A DNA stretch of 41,530 nt from JABDOU01 sp041567895 (GTDB lineage: Bacteria > Actinomycetota > Acidimicrobiia > Spongiisociales > SHLN01): contig JBFGAX010000018.1 in assembly GCA_041567895.1 (NCBI GenBank), positions 1 through 41,530 of the forward strand, written 5' to 3'. Positions 24,467 to 32,532 of the stretch are shown here, piece after piece. Within the stretch, counting starts at the first letter, position 1; the number at the start of each line of letters is the position of its first letter. The notes under the pieces are model-generated. The model saw only the letters and a program-made list of their open reading frames with translations, was not told the DNA's origin and did no database searches. The translations under genes were made by a program, and so were the position numbers.

Positions 24467-25105
24467 TCACAGGTGGTGGTCGAGAACCGCAGCTACCACG
24501 GCGGCCGTTTCGACACGAAATATCGGTTTTCCGAGCGACACGAGGTTGTGATCCGCCTTTTCCCGATCTGTCCAACCTCCTTCAGGACCGATGGCGACCA
24601 CATCATTCGCTTCGAATCCACCACGGGGCCAGGGTTTGCCGCCCTGATCTGCCAGCCACACGTTTTCCACGTCGGCCAGCCGGGCGTCGCCAATTTCTGG
24701 CAGCCAGGCTCCCAGGCTCTGTTCGAGTGCTGCTATCGACCACGAGCGCGACTTCTCCAATCGTGGTGGGGATCCGGCGCTGCGTTCAGTTTCGATCCAA
24801 AGCAGCCTCGCGACACCCAGCTCGGACAGTTTCTCGACGACGAAGCGGGCCCGAGCCGTCGACCGCGGCGGCGCAACAGCCAGGGTGAGGTTCGACGGGC
24901 GTTCGCGAAACGATTCCTGACCTCGGATGACCCGTCCTGCCTCCAGCACACCTTCGCCGCTACATCCGGCGCCATCGGTGTAGGTGAGCTCGGCGCCCGA
25001 CGACAGCCTCAGAACCCGTTCGAGATGCCGCCGCTTCTCCGGCGTCAACTCGAGATGTGGTGTATTCCATGGACCGGTGACAAAGACGTGAGGAGCCCGG
25101 CTCAA
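24467..25105 (-). CDS. rsmE: 16S rRNA (uracil1498-N3)-methyltransferase RsmE
   Basis: A 212-residue SPOUT-class methyltransferase that modifies U1498 of 16S rRNA using S-adenosylmethionine. The N-terminal PUA-like part begins with HLERVLRLSSGAELTYTDG. The trefoil-knot domain has KLSELGVARLLWIETERS, the IGPEGGWTDRE motif and the closing RVETAAVVAAV helix. It overlaps dnaJ by 4 bp (ATGA). Confidence 0.93.
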   Translation of the reverse strand: MSRAPHVFVTGPWNTPHLELTPEKRRHLERVLRLSSGAELTYTDGAGCSGEGVLEAGRVIRGQESFRERPSNLTLAVAPPRSTARARFVVEKLSELGVARLLWIETERSAGSPPRLEKSRSWSIAALEQSLGAWLPEIGDARLADVENVWLADQGGKPWPRGGFEANDVVAIGPEGGWTDREKADHNLVSLGKPIFRVETAAVVAAVLDHHL

Positions 25106-26193
25106 CGGCGCCGACGCTTTCCCTTGTTCGGCCGTTCCTTTCTGAGTTCTGCATACTGACGGAGCAGCGCCTCCTCTTCCTTCGAGAGGTCCTGCGGAAC
25201 TTCGGTGGCTGCGTCGATGTACAGATCGCCTCGTCCTCGCCCGTTGAGCCGGCCTGCGCCCTCGCCGCGCATACGAAACCTGGTACCGGGCTGGGTGGCA
25301 GCAGGCACGGTGAGCACTGCGGTGTCCCCATCGATGAGAGGGATTTCGACTTCAGTTCCGAGCGTCAGCTCCGAAAAGGGAATGACGACACGCTGGAAGA
25401 GGTGTTCGCCCTGACGATCGAAGACCGGGTCCGGTGTCACATTGATGGTCACGTACAGATCTCCGCTCGCGGCTCCGTCCAAACCGGCACCGCCGTGGCC
25501 ACGCAGTCTCAGCCGGGCACCGTTGTCAACCCCCGCCGGGACTTCGACAGTCACGCTTCGCTCTTCGTCGATGAGCTGCCGCCCCCGACAAGTTGGACAG
25601 GCCGTGGTCACGACCTTTCCCCGGCCATGGCAGGTCGAGCACTCGGCGACCGTCGCCATGGTTCCGAGCAACGTGCGGCGGTTTACCTGTACCGCTCCCT
25701 GGCCGTTGCAGGTTCCGCAGGTCTCCGGAACCGTTCCCTCGGCCGCTCCCGTGCCCGCACAGGTGGAACACTGTCCGGGCGCGCGGTATTTGAGCTCCCT
25801 GGAGGCGCCCAGAGCGGCCTCGGCCAGCGTCACCTCGAGACGTATGGAGAGGTCACTGCCACTGAGATCGCGGCGATAACCTGCGCGCCCGAAGCCGCCG
25901 ATTCCACCACCACCTCCGAAGAATGCTTCGAGGATTTCGTTGAGCCCACCGAAATTGGAGAACATGTCGCCGAAATCCATCGACTCGCCGCGGTCGTAGC
26001 GGGCCCGGCGATCCGGATCCGACAAAACCTCGTAGGCCTCGGCCACTTCGCGAAAGCGCGCCTCGGCATTCGGATCATCGGGGTTGGCGTCCGGATGGGT
26101 CTCTCGCGCCAGCTGGCGAAACCGCCTCTTGATGTCTTCCGCAGATGCGTCCCGGCCGACACCGAGTATCTGGTAATAATCTTTGAGAGCCAT
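25102..26193 (-). CDS. dnaJ: Chaperone protein DnaJ
   Basis: A 363-residue type I Hsp40 co-chaperone of DnaK. The J domain (1-70) has HPD at residues 33-35. A Gly/Phe-rich stretch follows, then four zinc-finger repeats (CSTC, CGTC, CSTC, CPTC, about 135-205), then the substrate-binding C-terminal domains (VEVPAGVDNGARLRLRGHG). dnaK and grpE are not in the window. It follows hrcA by 10 bp, so it is under the HrcA-controlled promoter. Confidence 0.96.
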   Translation of the reverse strand: MALKDYYQILGVGRDASAEDIKRRFRQLARETHPDANPDDPNAEARFREVAEAYEVLSDPDRRARYDRGESMDFGDMFSNFGGLNEILEAFFGGGGGIGGFGRAGYRRDLSGSDLSIRLEVTLAEAALGASRELKYRAPGQCSTCAGTGAAEGTVPETCGTCNGQGAVQVNRRTLLGTMATVAECSTCHGRGKVVTTACPTCRGRQLIDEERSVTVEVPAGVDNGARLRLRGHGGAGLDGAASGDLYVTINVTPDPVFDRQGEHLFQRVVIPFSELTLGTEVEIPLIDGDTAVLTVPAATQPGTRFRMRGEGAGRLNGRGRGDLYIDAATEVPQDLSKEEEALLRQYAELRKERPNKGKRRRR

Positions 26194-26203
26194 AGATTCT
26201 TGA

Positions 26204-27193
26204 TCAGGCGTTCAGATTGTCGGTGAGCCTCTCACCGACTTCTTCGACAACTTTGATCGTTCGACGGTAGTCCATATGCATCGGACCGAGAACAGCCACC
26301 CGACCGGTGCGTCCTTCGTCGCCGCCGTATCCGGCCGAAACCACTGCGAGATCGGTTGCATCGTCTACGGCAAGCTCTGCCCCGATTCGTACGTCCGTTC
26401 CGGCGCCTGCCACCAGGGCCATCACGGAGGCATCCCGTTCGAGTAATTCGAGGACCCGGTGCACCTTGTTGAGGTCTTCCCAGAACGAGGCGAGATGGCT
26501 GGCACCTCCGACGAAGATATCCCGGCTCTCGGTCTCGAGGCGACGTGCAACCTGGGAGATCGCCTGGGTGAGCCCGGTCCCCTTGTCATCGAGCGACCGG
26601 CGTTGCTCTGCAGAAAGCGCTTCCTCAATGGTGTGGCCGACGACCATATTGACGAGTTGGGTCTCGATCCGATCGATGTCACGTTTGGCCAATCCCGACC
26701 GAAGTCGTACCAGCTCACGCGATACCTGTCCCGAGTCGGTGACGACGACCATCATCAGCACCTGTTCGGACATCGGAATGAGATGCAGGCCGCGGATGAC
26801 CTGTCCGTCGAGGCCCGGCCCCACCACGACCGCCGGATAGTTGGTGATGTCGGTCAACAGGGCGCTCGTCTCTTTGAGAAGGCGCCCGAGTTCTTTGTGA
26901 AAGTCGTCGAAGAAGCTCCTGATCCGCTTCATTGTCTCCACTTTGAGCTGACCGGGGTCGGCATGATCCACGTAGAAACGGAATCCCTTGTCCGTAGGTA
27001 CCCGGCCAGCCGACGTGTGCGGCTGCACGCAATAGCCCTCGGATTCCAGTACCGAGAGCTCGTTGCGGATTGTTGCAGAAGAAACCTGCAAGCCCGAGGC
27101 GTCCAGGAGCGCCTGCGAAGATACCGGGTGTCCGGTTCGAATATTGACTTCGACCAGAGCCCGGAGAATGGCGGACTTGCGCTCATCAAGCAT
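26204..27193 (-). CDS. hrcA: Heat-inducible transcription repressor HrcA
   Basis: A 329-residue repressor of chaperone genes. The N-terminal winged helix spans about 1-70 (LDERKSAILRALVEVNIRTGHPVSS, then SSATIRNELSVLESEGY). A GAF-like middle domain and the C-terminal dimerisation part follow. HrcA binds CIRCE operators and is released on heat or GroEL titration. A CIRCE-like site lies 10-37 bp upstream of its start, indicating autoregulation together with dnaJ. Confidence 0.95.
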   Translation of the reverse strand: MLDERKSAILRALVEVNIRTGHPVSSQALLDASGLQVSSATIRNELSVLESEGYCVQPHTSAGRVPTDKGFRFYVDHADPGQLKVETMKRIRSFFDDFHKELGRLLKETSALLTDITNYPAVVVGPGLDGQVIRGLHLIPMSEQVLMMVVVTDSGQVSRELVRLRSGLAKRDIDRIETQLVNMVVGHTIEEALSAEQRRSLDDKGTGLTQAISQVARRLETESRDIFVGGASHLASFWEDLNKVHRVLELLERDASVMALVAGAGTDVRIGAELAVDDATDLAVVSAGYGGDEGRTGRVAVLGPMHMDYRRTIKVVEEVGERLTDNLNA

Positions 27194-27202
27194 TCCGCAA
27201 CG

Positions 27203-27230
27203 TTAGCAGTCAATGGGGTGAGACTGCTAA
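27203..27230 (-). promoter_or_regulatory. CIRCE-like HrcA operator
   Basis: TTAGCAGTC (27203-27211) and GACTGCTAA (27222-27230) form a perfect 9-bp inverted repeat with a 10-bp spacer, just upstream of hrcA and overlapping the hemW stop codon. The CIRCE consensus is TTAGCACTC-N9-GAGTGCTAA. This site differs at one symmetric position in both arms, so the dyad is preserved, and by one base in the spacer. Confidence 0.75.
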
Positions 27231-28387
27231 GACCTCGACGCCAGGAAGGACGCGCACACCTCATCGGTCAGAAGCGGTTTGAGAATGACGAGACGTCCGT
27301 CGCGGGCCGCCATGACGCCGGCTTCAACCAACCTGGTACCGGCAGACGAGGCCATGAACGCTGTAGCAGCATCGTCCAAGACAACACCGGAGCTTCGTCG
27401 CAAACCGAGAACAATGCGCTCTTCGTCCAACCCGCTCCCCGATCCCACGTCGCCTGTCACGATCGACTCTTCCCCGGCCCGGGGACTCACACCTCGCTCA
27501 ACGGCACCGAGGTACACATCGAGCTTTCTGACATTTCGGAACCGGACACCGTTGAGGTGCCCATGTGCGCCCATGCCGAAGGCCAGATACTCGCCCTGGG
27601 CCCAGGCGATGAGGTTGTACCGACACTCATGACCCGGCTTCGCGTAATTCGATACCTCATAGCGCCGATACCCGGCTTCTCGCAGAACGGTCTCGGCCCT
27701 CTCATAGCGACTGGCCTGAATGTCGGGATCGGGTGCAGGAGCACCCCTGGTGACCAGGCGAGACAACTCGGTCCCTCGCTCCACCGTGAGCGCGTAGGTC
27801 GAGACATGATCGGGAGCGGCTTTGAGAGCTCGCGCCAGGGTTCGCTCCCAGGATGTGTCCGATTCGACGGGCGATCCGAATATGAGGTCAACGCTCACCG
27901 ATTGAAATCCGGCTCTTCTCACGCTGTCGATCGCCTCATCGATCATGTCAGGGGAATGGCGTCGACCGAGATACTCCAGCACCATCGGGTCATATGACTG
28001 GGCGCCGAAGGAAACCCTCGTAAATCCGGCTGACCGCAGCTCCTGGGCCTTGCCGTCCGTCCAATCCTCGGGGTTCGCCTCCAACGTCACCTCGGAACCG
28101 GGGGCGAGGCCGTGACGCTCATCGACAGCACGGATCAATCTTCCCAACCCCTTCACTCGAGACGGGGTTCCCCCGCCTACGAACACGGCATCGACCGTCC
28201 CAACCGGAACACTGGCCTTGATCTCGGAGGCAACAGCCGTCAGATACCTCGACACCTCGTCGTCGCGGCCGGCGACGACCGCAAAATCGCAATACGGACA
28301 AACCGCCTCACAGAACGGGATGTGGACGTACGCGCCGAGGTCGTTCGCAGCTCCCTCGACGATCTGGACGAGATCGTCGTCACCCAT
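27227..28387 (-). CDS. hemW: HemW-like radical SAM protein (heme chaperone / HemN-like)
   Basis: A 386-residue radical SAM protein. The CEAVCPYCD motif (Cys29, Cys33, Cys36 by count) binds the 4Fe-4S cluster that cleaves S-adenosylmethionine. VFVGGGTPS, VTLEANPED and RVSFGAQSYD are family landmarks, and the HemN C-terminal domain follows. It lies beside lepA and hrcA, the usual place of hemW. HemW proteins are now regarded as heme-trafficking chaperones and not as coproporphyrinogen oxidases. Its start overlaps the lepA end by 8 bp. Confidence 0.92.
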   Translation of the reverse strand: MGDDDLVQIVEGAANDLGAYVHIPFCEAVCPYCDFAVVAGRDDEVSRYLTAVASEIKASVPVGTVDAVFVGGGTPSRVKGLGRLIRAVDERHGLAPGSEVTLEANPEDWTDGKAQELRSAGFTRVSFGAQSYDPMVLEYLGRRHSPDMIDEAIDSVRRAGFQSVSVDLIFGSPVESDTSWERTLARALKAAPDHVSTYALTVERGTELSRLVTRGAPAPDPDIQASRYERAETVLREAGYRRYEVSNYAKPGHECRYNLIAWAQGEYLAFGMGAHGHLNGVRFRNVRKLDVYLGAVERGVSPRAGEESIVTGDVGSGSGLDEERIVLGLRRSSGVVLDDAATAFMASSAGTRLVEAGVMAARDGRLVILKPLLTDEVCASFLASRS

Positions 28388-30182
28388 CCTGGTCTATCTG
28401 CAACGCAGACACGAAAGCCTCCTGCGGCACCTCGACCGAGCCGACCATCTTCATCCGCTTCTTGCCCTCTTTTTGCTTCTCGAGGAGTTTGCGCTTTCGA
28501 CTGATGTCGCCGCCGTAGCACTTTGCCGTCACGTCCTTGCGCTTCGCCTTCACTGTTTCTCTGGCGATGATGCGGCCTCCGATGGCGGCCTGGATCGGCA
28601 CGTCGAACAGCTGTCTCGGTATCAATTCACGCAAACGCCTGGTCATCGCATTGCCATAGTTGTAGGCGCGATCCTTGTGAACAATGGCACTGAAAGCATC
28701 AACCGGCTGGTTGTTCAGCAGCACGTCGACTCGCACCAGATTGGATGTTCGGTACTCGCTCGGTTCGTAATCGAGGGAGGCATAGCCCCTGGTCCTCGAC
28801 TTCAGTGCATCGAAGAAGTCGAAAACGACTTCACCCAGCGGAAGTTCGTAGTCGATCTCGACCCGCTCGGGAGACAGGTACGTGAGCTTGCCCATTTCCC
28901 CTCGTTTGGACTGGGCAAGTTCCATGATCGTGCCGACATATTCAGATGGGCTGATGATCATCACCTTCACAAACGGCTCGTCGATGTGGTCGAGCTGGTT
29001 GGCGGCCGGTAGATCCTGCGGACTACGCACGTCGATCGCCGTTCCGGCAGTCGTGAAGGCTCGATACGCAACCGAGGGTGCCGTTGCGACCAGATCGAGA
29101 TCAAACTCACGCTCGAGTCGCTCGCGCACGATTTCCATGTGCAACAATCCGAGGAACCCGCACCGGAATCCAAAGCCCAGCGCGGTAGATGTCTCTGGCT
29201 CATATTGCAGAGACGAATCGTTGAGCCGCAACTTCTCGAGGGCGTCGCGCAGGCGTTCGAAATCGTCGCCCACGGTTGGAAAGAGGCCTGAGTACACCAT
29301 GGGCTTCGGTTCCTTGTAACCGGGAAGGGCCGTTGCGGCCGGGTGATCCACTCTCGTGACCGTGTCGCCCACCCGTACCCTGTCGATCTCTTTGATTCCC
29401 GTGATGAGGTACCCCGACTCACCGGGCCCGAGCGACGCGACGGGAACGGCGGCCGGGGTGAGAATTCCCACCTCGTCAGCATGTTCGACATTGTTCGTGG
29501 CCATGAATCGGACGCGATCCCCCTTCGAAAGCACTCCATCCTTGATCCTGATGTAGCACACAACTCCCCGGTAGGTATCGAAATAGGAGTCAAAGATCAG
29601 GGCTCGCAGCGGATCCGATTCCAGACCCTCGGGTGGCGGTAGCCGGTTGACGATGGCTTCCAGCAGATCATCCATACCTTCACCGGTCTTGGCAGAAATA
29701 GCGATGACTTCATCAGGGCTTCCCCCGAGCACTCCGGCGACCTCCTTGGCGACCCGCTCGGGTTCCGCCGCCGGCAAGTCGATCTTGTTCATCACGGGAA
29801 TGATCTCCAGCCCCGCCTCGATTGCCAGATAGGTGTTTGCGAGCGTCTGGGCCTCTACCCCCTGCGAGGCATCTACGACCAGCAGAGCCCCTTCTACGGC
29901 ATCGAGGCTTCGTGAAACCTCGTAGGTGAAGTCCACGTGGCCGGGCGTGTCGATGATGTTGAGTTCGTACTGTTGACCATCCGGAGCGTCATAGCTCAGC
30001 CGTACCGCCTGGGCCTTGATCGTGATCCCGCGCTCTCGCTCGAGATCCATCGAGTCCAGAAGCTGTTCCTTCATGTCTCGTTCGGATATCGCGCCGGTGC
30101 GTTCCAGGAGGCGATCTGCCAGCGTCGATTTGCCGTGGTCGATGTGCGCGATGATGCTGAAGTTGCGAATGTGGGAAATCAC
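28380..30182 (-). CDS. lepA: Elongation factor 4 (LepA)
   Basis: A 600-residue translational GTPase that acts on stalled or assembling ribosomes. G1 is AHIDHGKST, with DTPGHVDFTYEVSRSL (G3) and NKIDLP (G4). Domains II and III follow, and the LepA-specific C-terminal domain has RTRGYASLDYEPSEYR and AKCYGGDISRKRKLLEKQKEGKKRMK. First gene of the minus-strand block lepA-hemW-hrcA-dnaJ. Starts at GTG (30182), divergent from rpsT. Confidence 0.97.
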   Translation of the reverse strand: MISHIRNFSIIAHIDHGKSTLADRLLERTGAISERDMKEQLLDSMDLERERGITIKAQAVRLSYDAPDGQQYELNIIDTPGHVDFTYEVSRSLDAVEGALLVVDASQGVEAQTLANTYLAIEAGLEIIPVMNKIDLPAAEPERVAKEVAGVLGGSPDEVIAISAKTGEGMDDLLEAIVNRLPPPEGLESDPLRALIFDSYFDTYRGVVCYIRIKDGVLSKGDRVRFMATNNVEHADEVGILTPAAVPVASLGPGESGYLITGIKEIDRVRVGDTVTRVDHPAATALPGYKEPKPMVYSGLFPTVGDDFERLRDALEKLRLNDSSLQYEPETSTALGFGFRCGFLGLLHMEIVRERLEREFDLDLVATAPSVAYRAFTTAGTAIDVRSPQDLPAANQLDHIDEPFVKVMIISPSEYVGTIMELAQSKRGEMGKLTYLSPERVEIDYELPLGEVVFDFFDALKSRTRGYASLDYEPSEYRTSNLVRVDVLLNNQPVDAFSAIVHKDRAYNYGNAMTRRLRELIPRQLFDVPIQAAIGGRIIARETVKAKRKDVTAKCYGGDISRKRKLLEKQKEGKKRMKMVGSVEVPQEAFVSALQIDQDG

Positions 30183-30241
30183 CGGATAAGTCTATGGCGG
30201 GCCGACGGCGATCCACCCTGTCATCCTGGCCGATTGGCCTC

Positions 30242-30247
30242 TATACT
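30242..30247 (+). promoter_or_regulatory. Candidate rpsT -10 box implying a near-leaderless message
   Basis: TATACT ends 11 bases before the rpsT ATG (30259). CTGTCA (30218-30223) is a four-of-six -35 match at 18-bp spacing. The transcript would start about five bases before the ATG, and no Shine-Dalgarno sequence is present. Confidence 0.45.
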
Positions 30248-30258
30248 GCCGCCGTCTC

Positions 30259-30525
30259 ATGGCAAACATTCGATCCCAAATGAAGCGCAACCGCCAAGCG
30301 CCTGCGCGCCGTGCTCGCAACCGGTCGATCAAGACCGAAATCCACACGCGGACCAAGCAAGCCCTGAGTGCTGCCCGCTCAGGCGATGCAGCAGCAGCTC
30401 AGGAGGCCTTGCTCTCGGCGCAGAAGCGCATCGATTCGGCAGTTTCCAAAGGCGTCCTTCATCGCAACACGGCGGCTCGTCGCAAGTCTCGCCTCGCCAA
30501 AGAGGTCGCCGCCCACCTGGGCTAG
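30259..30525 (+). CDS. rpsT: 30S ribosomal protein S20
   Basis: An 88-residue, Lys/Arg/Ala-rich helical protein that binds 16S rRNA. It shows the family start MANIRSQMKRNRQA, then NRSIKTEIHTRTKQAL, then a C-terminal KGVLHRNTAARRKSRLAKEV. Normal length. Divergent from lepA across 76 bp and 6 bp upstream of greA. Confidence 0.96.
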   Translation: MANIRSQMKRNRQAPARRARNRSIKTEIHTRTKQALSAARSGDAAAAQEALLSAQKRIDSAVSKGVLHRNTAARRKSRLAKEVAAHLG

Positions 30526-30531
30526 CAGACC

Positions 30532-31008
30532 ATGTCGGACAAAACGATCTGGCTGACGCCGGAAGCCCACCGGAAATTGGTCGAAGAGCTTGAAGAAATG
30601 ACGACCACAGGCCGTCGATACATCGAGGAAAAGATCGCAGAAGCCCGTTCCCACGGCGACCTCAAAGAGAACGCTGACTACGACGCCGCCAAGAACGAAC
30701 AGGGTTTGATGGAGGCTCGCATCCGTCTCATCAAGCACAATCTCGACAACGCGGTAGTTCGCGAGGCCGCCGACACCGGCCGCGTCGAGATCGGTTCACT
30801 GGTCGAGATCTCGAGCGAGTCCGGCACAATGAAGCTGCTCGTCGCCTCGAAAGAGAACAAGGTCGATGGCATTCAGACCACTCCCCCGGAAAGTCCGCTA
30901 GCCAAAGCCATTCTCGGCGCCGAGGTCGGCGAGACCGTTTCCTACGATGCCCCTGGCGGTACCTTCACCTACACCGTAGATTCGATCGAACCCTGGGACC
31001 CCAGCTAA
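30532..31008 (+). CDS. greA: Transcription elongation factor GreA
   Basis: A 158-residue factor that rescues backtracked RNA polymerase by stimulating transcript cleavage. The N-terminal coiled coil carries the acidic tip region (ARSHGDLKENADYDAAKNEQ), and the C-terminal FKBP-like domain includes SPLAKAILGAEVGETVSYDAPGG. No clear Shine-Dalgarno sequence precedes the ATG, so it is probably translated from the rpsT transcript. Ends 10 bp from the convergent livF stop. Confidence 0.95.
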   Translation: MSDKTIWLTPEAHRKLVEELEEMTTTGRRYIEEKIAEARSHGDLKENADYDAAKNEQGLMEARIRLIKHNLDNAVVREAADTGRVEIGSLVEISSESGTMKLLVASKENKVDGIQTTPPESPLAKAILGAEVGETVSYDAPGGTFTYTVDSIEPWDPS

Positions 31009-31018
31009 CAGCACTGCG

Positions 31019-31750
31019 CTACGGGCTTCCGACCTCCCCGAGGTAGGCCTCCCGCATCTGGGGATTTGCCAGCAGCGCTTCTGCGGTGTCCGCCAGGACG
31101 ATCTGGCCGGTCTGGAGAACGTATCCGTGGTCGGCAATCGATAGAGCCATGTTGGCGTTCTGCTCGACGACGAAGACGGTCGTGCCCGTTGCGTTGATTT
31201 GCTGGATGATCTCGAAGTTCTGGGCGACGAGCACCGGTGCCAGACCCATGGACGGCTCGTCCATCAACAACACCTTCGGATGGGCCATCATCGCCCGCCC
31301 GACAGCAACCATCTGCTGCTCACCGCCGGAAAGCGTGCCGGCCTTCTGGTTGAGTCGCTCCTTCACGCGGGGAAACAGGTCGAAGATGCGTTCGTAGTCT
31401 TCATCGAGGTCGGCGCCATCTCTGAGATACGCGCCAATCTCGAGGTTCTCCCGCACGGTCATGCGTTTGAACAGCCGCCGGTTCTCCGGCACCATCGAGA
31501 TCCCGCGCCCGACGATGTGAGCGGTCGGTCTGCCGGAGATGACCTCGCCGTCGAGCACCACATCGCCGGTCGTTGGCGTGACCATCCCGAGAATCGTCTT
31601 GAGTGTGGTGGTTTTGCCCGAAGCATTTCCGCCCAACAGGCAGACGATCTGTCCTGCACCGATACTGATATTGACGTCTTTGAGCACGTGGACGGGACCG
31701 TAATGAGTGTTGACGTCACGAAACTCGAGAACCGGTGGTGCGTCTGTCAT
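31019..31750 (-). CDS. livF: Branched-chain amino-acid ABC transporter ATPase, LivF type
   Basis: A 243-residue cytoplasmic ATPase. Walker A is GGNASGKT, where most LivF proteins have GPNGAGKT; the key Gly-Lys-Thr is kept. The signature is LSGGEQQM and Walker B is VLLMDEPSMGLAP. The ENRRLFKRMTVRENLEIGAYLR segment marks the LivF subfamily. Overlaps livG by 4 bp (ATGA). Last gene of the operon. Confidence 0.93.
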   Translation of the reverse strand: MTDAPPVLEFRDVNTHYGPVHVLKDVNISIGAGQIVCLLGGNASGKTTTLKTILGMVTPTTGDVVLDGEVISGRPTAHIVGRGISMVPENRRLFKRMTVRENLEIGAYLRDGADLDEDYERIFDLFPRVKERLNQKAGTLSGGEQQMVAVGRAMMAHPKVLLMDEPSMGLAPVLVAQNFEIIQQINATGTTVFVVEQNANMALSIADHGYVLQTGQIVLADTAEALLANPQMREAYLGEVGSP

Positions 31751-32532
31751 GCGTCAGTCCCCGCAGGTCGCCCGAGATATGCCTCGATCACTTGCTCATT
31801 GGTAGATACGTCGTCGTAGTGGCCCTCGGTGAGCTTCACTCCGTGGTCCAGGACAACCACCCTGTCCGAAACGTCGCGAACCACTTTCATGTCGTGTTCG
31901 ATCACGACGATCGTAAAGCCTCTCTCTGACCGCAGCTTTCCGATCAGTCCGGTGAGCTCCTTGGTCTCGCGCGGATTCATACCCGCGGTTGGCTCATCCA
32001 GGAGCAGCAACTTTGGCTGGGTCGCCATGGCTCTCGCTATTTCCAATCGGCGCCGATTGGCGTATGAAAGAACAAACGCCGCCTGATCGTACCGATACCC
32101 GACCAGCCGGTCTCCGAAGAAGGCCAAAATGTCCTTGGCGCGCTCTTCGATCAGCTTTTCTTCTTCCCTGAACGCTTTGGTGCGAAACATGGCTCCGTAG
32201 ATGCCCTGCTTGGTCCGGCAGTGTTGGGAAACCATCACATTTTCGAGGATCGACATATTGGGAAAGAGCCGAACGTTCTGGAACGTCCGTGCGATGCCGC
32301 GCTGGGTGATCCTCGAAGGATCGAGTCCACTGATGTCTTCGCCTTCGAACACGATTGTGCCATCATCTGGTGCAAACATTCCGGTGATCACGTTGAAGAA
32401 CGATGTCTTGCCGGCTCCATTCGGTCCGATCACCGAGACGACTTCGCCCTCGTCGACATGAAAGTCGACACCGCCGAGTGCCTGGATTCCACCGAAGCCC
32501 TTTCTCAGACCCGAAATCTCCAGAAGAGCCAT
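31747..32532 (-). CDS. livG: Branched-chain amino-acid ABC transporter ATPase, LivG type
   Basis: A 261-residue ATPase with Walker A GPNGAGKTS, the LivG-specific ITQRGIARTFQNVRLFPNMS segment, a degenerate signature LSYANRRRLEIARAM and Walker B LLLLDEPTAGMNP. The ATG at 32532 shares one base with the livM stop; the longer frame to 32580 only repeats livM sequence. Works with LivF as a heterodimer under the LivM/LivH permeases. Confidence 0.94.
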   Translation of the reverse strand: MALLEISGLRKGFGGIQALGGVDFHVDEGEVVSVIGPNGAGKTSFFNVITGMFAPDDGTIVFEGEDISGLDPSRITQRGIARTFQNVRLFPNMSILENVMVSQHCRTKQGIYGAMFRTKAFREEEKLIEERAKDILAFFGDRLVGYRYDQAAFVLSYANRRRLEIARAMATQPKLLLLDEPTAGMNPRETKELTGLIGKLRSERGFTIVVIEHDMKVVRDVSDRVVVLDHGVKLTEGHYDDVSTNEQVIEAYLGRPAGTDA

